Shown here one piece after another: positions 52,555-62,195 of a DNA stretch of 64,000 bases; position 1 is the stretch's first letter, and each line of letters starts with the position of its first letter. Made by a program: the position numbers and the translations under genes. Origin of the DNA: Microbaculum marinum. Lineage in GTDB: Bacteria > Pseudomonadota > Alphaproteobacteria > Rhizobiales > Tepidamorphaceae. A model generated the notes under the pieces. The model ran no database searches and was not told the origin of the DNA. It worked only from the letters and a program-made list of their open reading frames with translations. Location: NCBI RefSeq assembly GCF_042646165.1, contig NZ_JBHRTC010000010.1; one strand, written 5' to 3'.

Positions 52555-53448
52555 ATGTCTGTGCGTTACGATGAAATCGGCCAGCGCCTGCGCGCGTTTC
52601 GCCTGGGGTCCGGGATGAGCGCCGACGACATCGCCAAGCGAATCGGCATCTCCCGGACGGCAGTCTACCGCTTCGAAAAGGGGGAGGTCGTCAAAATCGA
52701 GACGCTGTCCAGCCTCGCCGACCTGCTTGGCGTCTCGCTGCCCACCCTGCTGGGCGTGGAGATCGAGTACATCTCCTCGGCCGTCACCTATTTCGAGCGC
52801 CTGCGACAACTGGAAGCCGTGGCCGACCGGATCATCGTGCTCGCCGGGCCGATCTCCTTCCTGCTCGCCTCCGACGAGTTCCGCTCGTCGCTGCGGGACC
52901 TGCTGCGCGAGAGCATCGCCGACAACGACGAGCACAAGGACAAGCTGCTCGCCGACATCGAGCGGATCATCGAGATCCTCGAGGAGCGGCGGAAGAACTA
53001 CGAGGAGCGCCGGCCCGCGATCGTCAACCTGATGTCGGCGCTGGATATCGAACGGCTTCTCCGCTCCGGCTTCGTCGGCCGGCCCTTCGTCTCGGATCAC
53101 GACATCCGCAAGCGCCAGCAGCGCGCCCAGTCGGAGGTCGCGCATTTCGCCAGGCTGATGGAGGAAGAGCCGATCGGCACGCAGATCGGGCTCGTGACCG
53201 GAACGCTGCCGCACACCGGGTTCCAGATCTTCCGCAGCGGCGACCGCAAGACGCTGTCGGTCAGCCCGTTCCGCCTCGGCGAACAGCCGAACATCAAGCT
53301 GGGCGTGGCGATGATCACCGAGAACGAGGAAGCCGTGTCGCTGCACGAGACCGTCGTCGACGAGATGTGGCGCACTGCGCTGAAGGGCCGCGAGGCCGCC
53401 CGGTATCTCCGCGACCTGATGGCCTCGGTGGGCAAGAACGCGAACTGA
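52555..53448 (+). CDS. XRE family transcriptional regulator with C-terminal sensory domain
   Basis: 297 residues. HTH_3 domain (about 4-66: DIAKRIGISRTAVYRFEKG, LADLLGVSLPTLLGVE) followed by ~230 residues that include charged helices (DIERIIEILEERRKNYEERR) and a mixed C-terminal part (IGLVTGTLPHTGFQIFRSGDRKTLSVSPFRLGEQPNIKLGVAM) of unknown ligand. GGGAGGGGG lies about five bases before the ATG. The likely controller of the surrounding acyl-CoA genes and TRAP systems. Confidence 0.87.
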   Translation: MSVRYDEIGQRLRAFRLGSGMSADDIAKRIGISRTAVYRFEKGEVVKIETLSSLADLLGVSLPTLLGVEIEYISSAVTYFERLRQLEAVADRIIVLAGPISFLLASDEFRSSLRDLLRESIADNDEHKDKLLADIERIIEILEERRKNYEERRPAIVNLMSALDIERLLRSGFVGRPFVSDHDIRKRQQRAQSEVAHFARLMEEEPIGTQIGLVTGTLPHTGFQIFRSGDRKTLSVSPFRLGEQPNIKLGVAMITENEEAVSLHETVVDEMWRTALKGREAARYLRDLMASVGKNAN

Positions 53449-53739
53449 GGCGGTTTGGACCGGGCCTCCGCTCCGCCCGGATCGGACCTGTTCCGGGTGA
53501 CGCAGCGGACCGGCACGCCAGTCGATGAAGCCGGATCCCCGGCAAAGTGACCGGTCGCCGTGGTGCGGGAAAACGAACTTTGTCCCAAATTTGGTAATTC
53601 TCTTGCGCTGCGTTTCAAATTCTGGTCTGAATTGGTTGCGTGCCGGCGAGGACCGAACTTGTGGTCCTGCCTGCCATGCCCAGGCCGACGAAAAGATCGG
53701 CGCCTGCATCACCGGTTTCAGAAGAGAAGGGGAATATCG
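53449..53739 (+). promoter_or_regulatory. Regulatory region before the TAXI-TRAP operon with motif copy 4
   Basis: About 290 bp without a gene. TTGTCCCAAATT (53580-53591) matches the other three copies of the shared motif and continues into TTGG, forming CCAAATTTGG, a palindrome. Upstream, CCGGGC (53460) and GCCCGG (53475) could form a short hairpin behind the XRE gene. No confident -35/-10 was found. Confidence 0.5.
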
Positions 53740-54723
53740 ATGAAGAAGGTCATGTTCGCGACCGCCGTCGGCATCGCGCTTTCCGCGGTCCAGCCGGCGA
53801 CGGCGCAAGAGGTGAACGAATCCGTGTGCGGCGCAAGTCCGGGGGGCCTGTGGTCGCTGGTCGGTACCGGTCTCGACGCCGCCGTGAAGGCAGAGTATCC
53901 GGGTTCGACGATCACCTATCAGACGTCCAGCGGCGGTCTCGCCAACATTCCGCAGGTCATGAACGGCGTCTGCCTGTTCGGAATGGCGAATGATGGCGAC
54001 CTGGTGTTCGCCGCGAAAGGTATCGAGCCGTTCAAGGCGCCCGTCGAGGGCCTGACCGCGGTGGCCGTCCTGTACGACTGGGCGCCGGTGTGGTGGATCG
54101 CGCGGAAGGACTTTGCCGAGGAGTACGGCATCGAAGACCTCAACGATCTGGTCGAGAAGAAGCCGCCGGTCCGGCTGGTGTTCAACCGGCGCGGGCTATT
54201 GACCTCCGCCATCACCGAAAGCACGCTCGAGGCGCTCGGCGTCTCGCTCGAGGACGTAGAGTCCTGGGGCGGATCGATCCAGTACCAGGCGTCCAACGAG
54301 CAGACCGGCCTGATGAAGGACGGCCGCGTCGACATGCTCGCCAACACGCTGTTCGAAGGGCACCGCTCGCTCGCCGAGATGGGCGAGTCGGTCGATCTCA
54401 AGCTGATCGGCGTTCCGGACGACGCGGCCCAAGCCGTGATCGAGGAATACGGACTGCAGCCGTGGACGATCTCGGCCGACGCCAATCCGTGGGGAGATGA
54501 CGACGTCAAGACCGTCACCACGAGCATCATCCTGTTCACCAAGGCCGACACCCCTGACGATGTCGTCTACGAGGTGACGAAGTCGATGATCGAGCATCCC
54601 GACAAGATGGGCGCAGTCTCCGACGCCATGAAGCGGTTCTCCCCTGAGGGGATGGTCGCGCAGGACGCCGCTCCGTTCCATCCGGGCGCCATCAAGGCGT
54701 ACAAGGAAGCCGGCTTGATGTGA
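53740..54723 (+). CDS. TAXI family TRAP transporter substrate-binding protein
   Basis: 327 residues. Signal peptide MKKVMFATAVGIALSAVQPATAQ (cleavage ~22), then the TAXI fold (TYQTSSGGLANIPQVMNGVCLFGMANDGD, ITESTLEALGV). Brings an unknown ligand to the fused permease downstream. AGGGGA seven bases before the ATG fixes the start, though the frame is open 60 codons further upstream. Confidence 0.9.
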   Translation: MKKVMFATAVGIALSAVQPATAQEVNESVCGASPGGLWSLVGTGLDAAVKAEYPGSTITYQTSSGGLANIPQVMNGVCLFGMANDGDLVFAAKGIEPFKAPVEGLTAVAVLYDWAPVWWIARKDFAEEYGIEDLNDLVEKKPPVRLVFNRRGLLTSAITESTLEALGVSLEDVESWGGSIQYQASNEQTGLMKDGRVDMLANTLFEGHRSLAEMGESVDLKLIGVPDDAAQAVIEEYGLQPWTISADANPWGDDDVKTVTTSIILFTKADTPDDVVYEVTKSMIEHPDKMGAVSDAMKRFSPEGMVAQDAAPFHPGAIKAYKEAGLM

Positions 54724-54753
54724 GGCCAGCCGTTGCGGAACCGCTCCGGTCCG

Positions 54754-54781
54754 ACGCCGGCCGTTTCCTGGCGGCCGGCGT
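54754..54781 (+). terminator. Intercistronic hairpin after the TAXI binding-protein gene
   Basis: Perfect 10-bp stem ACGCCGGCCG / CGGCCGGCGT with an 8-base loop TTTCCTGG, in the 97-bp gap before the permease gene. No T-run. Third case in this window of a strong hairpin placed directly after a binding-protein gene. Confidence 0.6.
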
Positions 54782-54820
54782 GACCGGGGCTTCCGCGACT
54801 GCCAGCGCGGGGCATAGGTC

Positions 54821-56752
54821 ATGGTGAAGTTCGCCCGTTTGGCGGTCACGACGGGGGTGCGCAGGAAGCTGGACGGTCGGCTTGGCCAGATCGTCAAGCT
54901 GTTCGCCGTCGCGACGGCCGCCTACACCATCTACGCCGCGACCCTGTCGACCTGGGACGTCCTGGCGCGCACGATCGTCTTCCTGACGCTGATGCTGACG
55001 ATGCTGTTTCTCGTCGTCGGCGCACGCGAGAACTCTAATGCGGACAGGCCGTCCGACTTCGACCTCGCCCTGTCGGGACTGAGCCTTGCCTGTCTGATCT
55101 TCTTTGCCATCGAGATGGATGCGATCGCCCAGCGGATCACCCTGTTCGATCCGCTCACGCCGGCATACTGGTTCTTCGGCTACCTCTTGCTGTTCCTGGC
55201 CGTGGAAGCCGCGCGACGGACCGTCGGGATCGGCCTCACCGCCATCGTCCTGATCATCGTCGCCTACAACCTGTGGGGCCACAATTTCGACGGGCCGCTC
55301 AGGCACGGCTACATCAGCTTCGGGCATTTCCTCGACATCTCCGTCTTCACCACCGACGGCATCTTCGGAGTTCCCGTCCAGGTCACGGCGACCTACGCCT
55401 TCCTGTTCGTGATGTTCGGCACGTTGCTGGAGCGGGCCGGCGGCGGGCAGTTCTTCTTCGACCTGGCGGCATCGCTGACCGGCAGGCGGCCGGGCGGTCC
55501 GGCCAAGGTGGCCGTCTTCTCCTCCGGCCTGTTCGGCATGATGTCGGGCAGCCCCACGGCGGACGTGGTGACCACGGGGTCGGTGACCATCCCGGTGATG
55601 CGCAGGCTCGGCTACAGCCCGACGCTCGCCGGCGGAGTCGAGGTCGCCGCTTCGACCGGCGGCAGCATCCTTCCGCCGGTCATGGGCGCGGCCGTGTTCA
55701 TCATGGCCGAGTACACCGGCATCTCCTATCTCGAGATCGTGGTGGCGAGCATCATTCCCGCCATCCTGTACTATCTGTGCGTGTTCCTGCAGGTCGACTT
55801 CAGGTCCCGCAAGCTCGGGCTGCTGGGCCTCGACGAGAGCCAGTTGCCGAGCATCGCGGCGACCATACGCACAGGCTGGCTGTTCACCCTGCCGCTGGTG
55901 GCGCTGACCGTGGCGCTGCTCCAGCACTACACCCCGACATATGTCGCGCTGTTCGGGCTGATCACGATCCTGGCGATATGGGTCGTGCGGTGGCGGACGT
56001 TCTCGCTGCGGTCGCTGTATGACGGGATCGCCCAGACGACTATCAGCATGGTGGCGGTGACCGGCGCCTGCGCGGCGGCGGGAATGGTGATCGGCGGCAT
56101 CACGATGACGGGCCTCGCCGGCAAGGTCTCGGAACTGCTGATCCTCATAGGCGGCGCCAACATCGTCCTGACGCTGCTGATCTGCGCGGGGATGACGATC
56201 CTGCTCGGCATGGGAATGCCTACGCCTGCGGCGTATGCTCTCGCCGCCGCCCTGCTGGCCCCGACGCTCGTCGGCGACTACGGCTTCTCGGTGATGCAGG
56301 CGAACCTGTTCCTGCTCTACTTCTCCGTGCTCTCGGCGATGACGCCGCCGGTGGCGGTCGCGGCCTATGCCGCTTCCGCGATCGCGGACGCGAATCCGAT
56401 CTCGATCGCGGCGGCGGCCTGCCGGCTCGCCGTCGCCGCCTTCGTGCTGCCGTTCGCCTTCATGTTCGACCCGGGCATCCTGCTGCTCGACACGGTACCG
56501 GCGATCGTGCTGGCGGTGCTGACCACGGCAACGGCCGTCGTGCTGATCTCCGTTGCCGCGGAAGGATTCTTCCGCGAGAAGGTCGGCACACCGGCACGCA
56601 TTGCGCTTGCGGCGTGTGCGCTGGCCCTGCTGGGCCCGAACGTGGAGCTTATTCTGGCCGGTCTCGTCGTCGGCGCGATCGGCATAGTCATGGCCTATCG
56701 CGACCACATGTCGGCGCGGTCGGAGAGCGTGCGGAGGTCGACAGTTGGCTGA
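54821..56752 (+). CDS. TRAP transporter fused permease (TAXI-associated, DctQM-type)
   Basis: 643 residues with about 17-19 membrane segments: an N-terminal four-segment DctQ-like part and a DctM part from about residue 130 on, with FSSGLFGMMSGSPTADVVTTGSVTIPVMRRLGY, GGSILPPVMGAAVFIMAEYTGI and LGMGMPTPAAYALAAALLAPTL. Normal size for the fused permeases that go with TAXI binding proteins. Its last bases overlap the next gene's start. Confidence 0.92.
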   Translation: MVKFARLAVTTGVRRKLDGRLGQIVKLFAVATAAYTIYAATLSTWDVLARTIVFLTLMLTMLFLVVGARENSNADRPSDFDLALSGLSLACLIFFAIEMDAIAQRITLFDPLTPAYWFFGYLLLFLAVEAARRTVGIGLTAIVLIIVAYNLWGHNFDGPLRHGYISFGHFLDISVFTTDGIFGVPVQVTATYAFLFVMFGTLLERAGGGQFFFDLAASLTGRRPGGPAKVAVFSSGLFGMMSGSPTADVVTTGSVTIPVMRRLGYSPTLAGGVEVAASTGGSILPPVMGAAVFIMAEYTGISYLEIVVASIIPAILYYLCVFLQVDFRSRKLGLLGLDESQLPSIAATIRTGWLFTLPLVALTVALLQHYTPTYVALFGLITILAIWVVRWRTFSLRSLYDGIAQTTISMVAVTGACAAAGMVIGGITMTGLAGKVSELLILIGGANIVLTLLICAGMTILLGMGMPTPAAYALAAALLAPTLVGDYGFSVMQANLFLLYFSVLSAMTPPVAVAAYAASAIADANPISIAAAACRLAVAAFVLPFAFMFDPGILLLDTVPAIVLAVLTTATAVVLISVAAEGFFREKVGTPARIALAACALALLGPNVELILAGLVVGAIGIVMAYRDHMSARSESVRRSTVG

Positions 56753-59081
56753 ACGTGTCGCGCAGGCGTCCCGGCGGGCCGGCCGCTACATCGGCCGGCC
56801 GGTCACCCGCCTCGAGGATCCACCGCTGGTCACCGGGCGCGCCCGCTTCGTCGGCGACGTCAACTTCCCGAGGCAGCTGCACGCCCGGATCGTCCGCTCG
56901 TCGCATGCCAAGGGCCGCATCGTCTCGATCGACGCCGATGAGGCCCGCGCGGTGCCCGGCGTGGTGGCCGTGTGGACGGCCGCGGATATGGCGGACGTCC
57001 CCAACATTCCGTTCCGCGCCACTGCCATCAAGGGCCTGACGCCGTATACCCAGCCGCCGCTGGCGCGCGACTACGTGCGCTTCGTGGGAGAGCCTGTCGC
57101 CGTCGTAATCGCCGACGACGCCTATGTCGCCGAGGATGCCGCAGAACTGGTCTTCGCCGACATCGAGGAGCTGGATCCCTATCTTGACGCGACGGCGGAT
57201 CCCGGCGAGTTCGCCCCCGGCCTCGGCTGCGAGCCGGTGGTGATCGAGAAGGGCTACGGCGACACCGACGCGGCGTTCGATGCAGCGCACGCGGTCGTCG
57301 AACTCGAGCTGTCGACCGGCCGGCACTCCGCCGTGCCGATGGAACCGAGGGGACTGCTCGCCCGCTTCGATGAATCGCGCGGCGTGCTCGAACTGTACGG
57401 GGCGGCAAAGCGCCCGCACTGGAACCGCGACCAGCTCGCCGAACTGTTCTCCATGAGCCCGGCCGACATCGAGCTGTTCGAGAACAGCGTCGGCGGCGGC
57501 TTCGGGGTTCGCGGCGAGCTCTATCCCGAGGACCTCATCCTGTGCCACGCGGCGCTGACGCTCCGGCGGCCGGTGAAGTGGATCGAGGATCGCCGCGAGC
57601 ACCTGCTGTCGGCCAACCAGTCGCGCGAGCAGACGCACCGTATCCGGGCCGCCGTCGACGCGGAGGGGCGCATCCTGGCGATCGACGAGTGCCTGTTCCA
57701 CGACCAGGGCGCCTATGTGCGCACGCATGGCGCGCGCGTCGCCGACATGACGATCGGGCTGCTGCTCGGCCCCTACCGCGTCCCTGCCTACAGGGCGCGG
57801 GCCCACTACCGGCTGACCAACAAGACGCCGGCCGCGACCTATCGGGCGCCGGGCCGCTTCGAGGGCACCTTCGTCCGCGAGCGGCTGATCGAGGCGATCG
57901 GCCGGAATCTGGGCATAGACGCCCTGCAGGTCCGCCGCGTGAACCTGCTGGCCAGCTCCGACATGCCGTACGAGCGCGGGCTGAGCGCGCTTGAGACCGA
58001 GGTGGTCCTCGATTCCGGCGACTACGAAGGCCTGCTCGACAAGGCGCTCGACTTCGTCGGCTGGAACGATCTGCAGGACGAGGCGGAACGTCGCCGGGCC
58101 GCCGGCGAGGCGGTCGGCGTCGGTCTGGGCATGTTCGTCGAGAAGAGCGGCCTCGGCCCCTCCGAGGTGGTGGACGTCTCCGTCCAAACCGACGGCTCGG
58201 TCCGCGTCGTGACCGGCGCGGCCTCGGTCGGCCAGGGCATGGAAACCGTCATCGCACAGATCTGCGCGGAGACGCTCGGCGTCGACTACCGCCGCATCCG
58301 GGTGCTGCACGGCGACACCAACCTCATTCCCTTCGGCTTCGGCGCCCATGCCTCGCGGGTCACCGTCATGACGGGCGAGGCGGCGCGGCGGGCCTGCGAG
58401 ACGGTGCGCGACAAGGCCCTCGACCTGGCGGCCGAGCTGCTGCAGATGGACAGGGACAAGCTCTCCATAGAGGAGGGCACGGTCGGCGCATCGGAGGGCG
58501 AGGGGCCGTCGATCTCGCTCGGCGAACTGGCGCGCAACCTGACGCCCGCGTCCACCGTGCGCGGCGACCGCGAGCCGGGCCTGTCGGCGACCGGCTGGTT
58601 CCACAACAAGCACATGAACTATCCCTACGGCATCCACGTCGCCAAGGTCCGCGTCGACCGCGAGACGGGCCACGTCGAGGTCGAGAGGTATGCCGTCATC
58701 TATGACATCGGCCGGGCCGTCAATCCGGCCCTGGTCGAGGGGCAGATCGTCGGCGGCCTGGCGCAGGGGCTCGGCGGCGCGCTGTACGAGGAGTTCGTCT
58801 ACGACGACACCGGGCAGCCGCTCTCGGTGACGCTCGCCGACTACCAGATGGTGACGGCCACCGAAATGCCCCCGGTCGACGTGCTGATCCTCGAGGATGC
58901 GCCGAGCCCGCTCAATCCGCTCGGCATCAAGGGGGCGGGCGAAGCCGGAGTGAATGCGGCCGGCGCGGCGATCGCTTCAGCGGTCGACGACGCGCTGCAG
59001 ATGCCCGGCCTGGTGCGTCGCCTGCCGATCACGCCGCAGTCCCTGCGCAAGCAGCTTCTGACGGAGAACGCGGGTGAGTAA
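56745..59081 (+). CDS. Molybdenum hydroxylase large subunit 1 (xanthine dehydrogenase family)
   Basis: 778 residues from a TTG start (GGAGG seven bases upstream) that overlaps the permease gene by eight bases. a/b hammerhead then molybdopterin domains (NSVGGGFGVRGELYPEDL, TYRAPGRFEGTFVRERL, ASVGQGMETVIAQI). Catalytic Glu733 in GIKGAGEAG. It lacks the AYxCSFR loop of form I CO dehydrogenase, so this is an aldehyde oxidase/hydroxylase-type enzyme. Coupling to the TAXI transporter suggests that it acts on the imported compound. Confidence 0.9.
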   Translation: MAERVAQASRRAGRYIGRPVTRLEDPPLVTGRARFVGDVNFPRQLHARIVRSSHAKGRIVSIDADEARAVPGVVAVWTAADMADVPNIPFRATAIKGLTPYTQPPLARDYVRFVGEPVAVVIADDAYVAEDAAELVFADIEELDPYLDATADPGEFAPGLGCEPVVIEKGYGDTDAAFDAAHAVVELELSTGRHSAVPMEPRGLLARFDESRGVLELYGAAKRPHWNRDQLAELFSMSPADIELFENSVGGGFGVRGELYPEDLILCHAALTLRRPVKWIEDRREHLLSANQSREQTHRIRAAVDAEGRILAIDECLFHDQGAYVRTHGARVADMTIGLLLGPYRVPAYRARAHYRLTNKTPAATYRAPGRFEGTFVRERLIEAIGRNLGIDALQVRRVNLLASSDMPYERGLSALETEVVLDSGDYEGLLDKALDFVGWNDLQDEAERRRAAGEAVGVGLGMFVEKSGLGPSEVVDVSVQTDGSVRVVTGAASVGQGMETVIAQICAETLGVDYRRIRVLHGDTNLIPFGFGAHASRVTVMTGEAARRACETVRDKALDLAAELLQMDRDKLSIEEGTVGASEGEGPSISLGELARNLTPASTVRGDREPGLSATGWFHNKHMNYPYGIHVAKVRVDRETGHVEVERYAVIYDIGRAVNPALVEGQIVGGLAQGLGGALYEEFVYDDTGQPLSVTLADYQMVTATEMPPVDVLILEDAPSPLNPLGIKGAGEAGVNAAGAAIASAVDDALQMPGLVRRLPITPQSLRKQLLTENAGE

Positions 59082-61440
59082 CGAAGCGGAGACGAAGGTC
59101 TTCGGACGTCGCGTCCGGCGGCTCGAGGACAGGGCCCTCGTCACCGGCAAGGGCCGGTATCTCGACGACATCCAGCCGGCCGGTTGCCTTGCGGCAGCCT
59201 TCGTGCGCAGCCCGCACGCCCACGCAGCGATCCAGTCCATCGACGCGAGCGAGGCGCTGGAGATGCCGGGCGTGCGCGGCGTCTACACGATGGAGGACCT
59301 GGCCCCGTTCCTGACCGGCCGACGGCTGGTCGTCGGGCTTCCGAGCGCCGCGATCAGGCTGCAGGTCGACCGCCCCGTGCTGGCCGACGGAGAGGTCGTG
59401 CATGTCGGCGAGCCGATCGCGATCGTGATCGCCGACACCCGCTCGCAGGCCGAGGATGCGGCCGAGGCGTTGTTCGTCGATTTCGACCCGCTGCCGGTCG
59501 TTTCCGACTGCAGGGACGCACTGCGCGACGGCGCGCCGACGGTTCATCGCGACGGGCCGCACAATTGCCTGGCGACGTTCGGCTTCTCCTTCGGCGATGT
59601 CGACGCCGCCTTCTCCACCGCGACCCACACGGTCAGCGGCACCTACGAGGTCCATCGCGGCGGCGCCCATTCGATCGAAGGGCGCGGTGTCGTCGCCATG
59701 CCCGATCCGGTTCCCGACCGATCGACCGACCGGCTGCTGGTATGGAGCTCGACGCAGACGCCGCTGGCGCTGAAGAAGGTGCTCTGCCAGCTCCTCGACC
59801 GCGACGACGACGGTGTGAGGGTACACACCCCGGACCTCGGCGGCGGGTTCGGGCCGAAGCTCGTCACCTATCCCGAGGAGGTGGCGGTCGCCGCCGTCGC
59901 ATCGATGATCGCCAGGCCCGTCAAGTGGGTGGAGGACCGGCAGGAGCATTTCGTCGCCACCGCGCAGGAGCGCGACCAGGTCTGGGACATGGCGATGGCG
60001 GTCGACGCGGAGGGGCGCATCCTCGGCATCCGCGGGACGCTGCTCCACGATCACGGCGCCTACACCGCCCGCGGTCTCAACATCGCCTACGGCTCCGGCG
60101 TGACGGTGCCGCTGCCCTACAATGTCGGTGCCTACGGGATCGACATCTCCGTTGTGCTGACCAACAAGGTGCCGACGGCGCCGATCCGCGGTGCCGGCCA
60201 GCCGCAGGCCGCCTTCGTCATGGAGCGGCTGCTCGACAAGGCCGCCGCCGCCGTCGGTATCGACCGGGCCGAGATCCGCCGGCGCAACCTGGTGCGCGCC
60301 GACCAGATGCCCTGCGAGAAGCCGCTCAAGCTGAGGGGCGGCGGCAACATCGTTCTGGACAGCGGCGACTATCCCGCCACGATGGAAAGTGCGCTGAAGC
60401 GGGTCGACTGGGACGGATTCGCCGCGCGCCGGCAGGCGTCGCGCGAAAAGGGCCTGCTGCGCGGCATCGGGCTTGCCAACTACGTCGAGGGCACCGGCCG
60501 GGGTCCCTACGAAAGCGTCAAGGTCGAGATCAGCCGCAACGGGCGGATCCAGGCGACGACGGGCGCCGCGGCCATGGGCCAGGGCACCGAGACGATGATC
60601 GCCCAGATCGTCGCCGAACAGCTCGGCGGCGAGCTCTCGCTCGTCTCTGTACGGACCGGCGACACCGACAATCCGCTCGGCTTCGGCGGGTTCAATTCGC
60701 GCCAGACCGTCGTCGCCGGCGCCTCGGCGCACGCGGCCGCCATCAAGGTGCGCGACAGCATGCTGAAGCTGGCCGGTCACTTGCTGGAGACGAGCCCGGA
60801 CGATCTCGAGGTTCTGCCCGGCCGCGTCGCGCTCAAGGGGGTCGGCGATCGTCATGTCACCTTCGCCGATCTCGCCAGTGCGTCCCTGGGCCTGCCGGGA
60901 TATCCGCTGCCGGGTATCGAGACACCGGGCCTGTCGGCCCGCGAAAGCGTGGTGATCAACGACATGGCCTACACCAACGGCACCGCCGTCGCCGAGGTCG
61001 AAGTCGACCCGGACACGGGCTCGGTCGAGGTGCTGGACTTCACCTTCGCGCACGATTGCGGACGCATGGTCAATCCGGACCTCGTCGACGGCCAGATCGT
61101 CGGCGCCGTCGCGCACGGACTGGGAAACGCGCTGTTCGAGCACATGCTGTTCGACCAGGAAGCGCAGCCGCTTACGACGACATTCGCGGACTATCTGATG
61201 GTGACTGCAGCCGAGATGCCGACGGTCGAGATCCTCCACACGGAATCGCCGAGCCCCCTAAACGCGCTCGGCGTCAAGGGCGTGGGAGAGTCCGGCGTCA
61301 TCCCGATTACGCCGGCGGTCGCCTCGGCAATCGACGACGCGCTGTCGGAATTCGGCGTGCACATCGCCCGGGCGCCGGTCTCACCGCAGGCGGTGCGGGC
61401 CGAGATCCTGCAAGCCCAGAGCGGGGGGCAGGCCTCGTGA
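59074..61440 (+). CDS. Molybdenum hydroxylase large subunit 2 (xanthine dehydrogenase family)
   Basis: 788 residues from GTG, overlapping the first large subunit by eight bases. Same domain order (DLGGGFGPKLVTYPEEV, IRGAGQPQAAFVMERLLDK, AAMGQGTETMIAQIV); catalytic Glu739 in GVKGVGESG. Clearly homologous to its neighbour but well diverged, so an old duplication. The two may form a heteromeric enzyme with the shared FAD and 2Fe-2S subunits, or two enzymes using a common electron-transfer pair. Confidence 0.9.
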   Translation: MSNEAETKVFGRRVRRLEDRALVTGKGRYLDDIQPAGCLAAAFVRSPHAHAAIQSIDASEALEMPGVRGVYTMEDLAPFLTGRRLVVGLPSAAIRLQVDRPVLADGEVVHVGEPIAIVIADTRSQAEDAAEALFVDFDPLPVVSDCRDALRDGAPTVHRDGPHNCLATFGFSFGDVDAAFSTATHTVSGTYEVHRGGAHSIEGRGVVAMPDPVPDRSTDRLLVWSSTQTPLALKKVLCQLLDRDDDGVRVHTPDLGGGFGPKLVTYPEEVAVAAVASMIARPVKWVEDRQEHFVATAQERDQVWDMAMAVDAEGRILGIRGTLLHDHGAYTARGLNIAYGSGVTVPLPYNVGAYGIDISVVLTNKVPTAPIRGAGQPQAAFVMERLLDKAAAAVGIDRAEIRRRNLVRADQMPCEKPLKLRGGGNIVLDSGDYPATMESALKRVDWDGFAARRQASREKGLLRGIGLANYVEGTGRGPYESVKVEISRNGRIQATTGAAAMGQGTETMIAQIVAEQLGGELSLVSVRTGDTDNPLGFGGFNSRQTVVAGASAHAAAIKVRDSMLKLAGHLLETSPDDLEVLPGRVALKGVGDRHVTFADLASASLGLPGYPLPGIETPGLSARESVVINDMAYTNGTAVAEVEVDPDTGSVEVLDFTFAHDCGRMVNPDLVDGQIVGAVAHGLGNALFEHMLFDQEAQPLTTTFADYLMVTAAEMPTVEILHTESPSPLNALGVKGVGESGVIPITPAVASAIDDALSEFGVHIARAPVSPQAVRAEILQAQSGGQAS

Positions 61441-62195
61441 GCGATCGCGCTTCGCCTGCCGCCGGTCTCGACGATCTCGTCGCCGCCCACCGCATCCTCG
61501 TGCGCGAAGGCGTGCTCGATGCGTTCGGCCACGTGAGCCTGCGCGATCCTCAGGAACCCGACAGCTTCTGGCTGGCCTCCGCGTTGCCGCCGAGCGTGGT
61601 GGGCCGCCGCGACATGATCCGTTTCGGCATCGACGGCGAGCCGCGCGAGCAGGTCGACTTGCCGTTGTTCGCCGAGCGCTTCATCCACTCGGCGATCTAT
61701 GCCGCCAGGCCGGACGTCCAGTCGATCTGCCACCATCACGCCCCGTCGATCCTGCCGTTCTGCCTGTCGGACACGCCGCTGGTCGCGGTCAGCCAGACCG
61801 GCGCCTTCATCGGCGAGCGGGCGCCGATCTGGGACAGCGCACGGGAGTTCGGTCCGACGCGGATGGTCGTCGACACGCCCGCCCAGGCCGCGTCACTTGC
61901 CGGCGCGCTGGGAGGCCAATCGCTGGTCCTGATGCGCGGCCACGGCGCGACGGTTGCCGGACGCTCGGTAAAGGACGTGGTGTTCAAGTCGATCTACGCC
62001 TGCCGCGACGCGGACTTCCAGCGCGCGGCACTTGCAATGGGGCCGGTCACACCCCTGTCGGCCGGAGAGATTGCATTGGGCAGGACACCGGGAGATCCGG
62101 CGCTGGAGCGCTGCTGGATCCATTGGAACGCGGTCGCCGGACCGGAAGGCGGCGGGCCCGGACACAAGGACAAGAAAGAAGGACAAGAGCCATGA
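61437..62195 (+). CDS. Class II aldolase/adducin family protein
   Basis: 252 residues from GTG (GTGA overlap). Zinc-type histidines in CHHHAP (H99-H101) and MRGHGATV, and Glu80 in AERFIH, as in L-fuculose-phosphate aldolase-fold enzymes. Members cleave or decarboxylate hydroxy-acid substrates. Lying between the molybdenum subunits and their FAD/FeS partners, it probably takes the hydroxylated product. Charged tail GHKDKKEGQEP is not conserved in the family. Confidence 0.85.
   Translation: MSDRASPAAGLDDLVAAHRILVREGVLDAFGHVSLRDPQEPDSFWLASALPPSVVGRRDMIRFGIDGEPREQVDLPLFAERFIHSAIYAARPDVQSICHHHAPSILPFCLSDTPLVAVSQTGAFIGERAPIWDSAREFGPTRMVVDTPAQAASLAGALGGQSLVLMRGHGATVAGRSVKDVVFKSIYACRDADFQRAALAMGPVTPLSAGEIALGRTPGDPALERCWIHWNAVAGPEGGGPGHKDKKEGQEP

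Noticed and set aside
56745..61440. CO dehydrogenase (coxL) for the two large subunits
   Set aside because: The AYxCSFR active-site loop of form I CO dehydrogenase is missing; corresponding regions read TYRAPGRFE and IRGAGQPQA.
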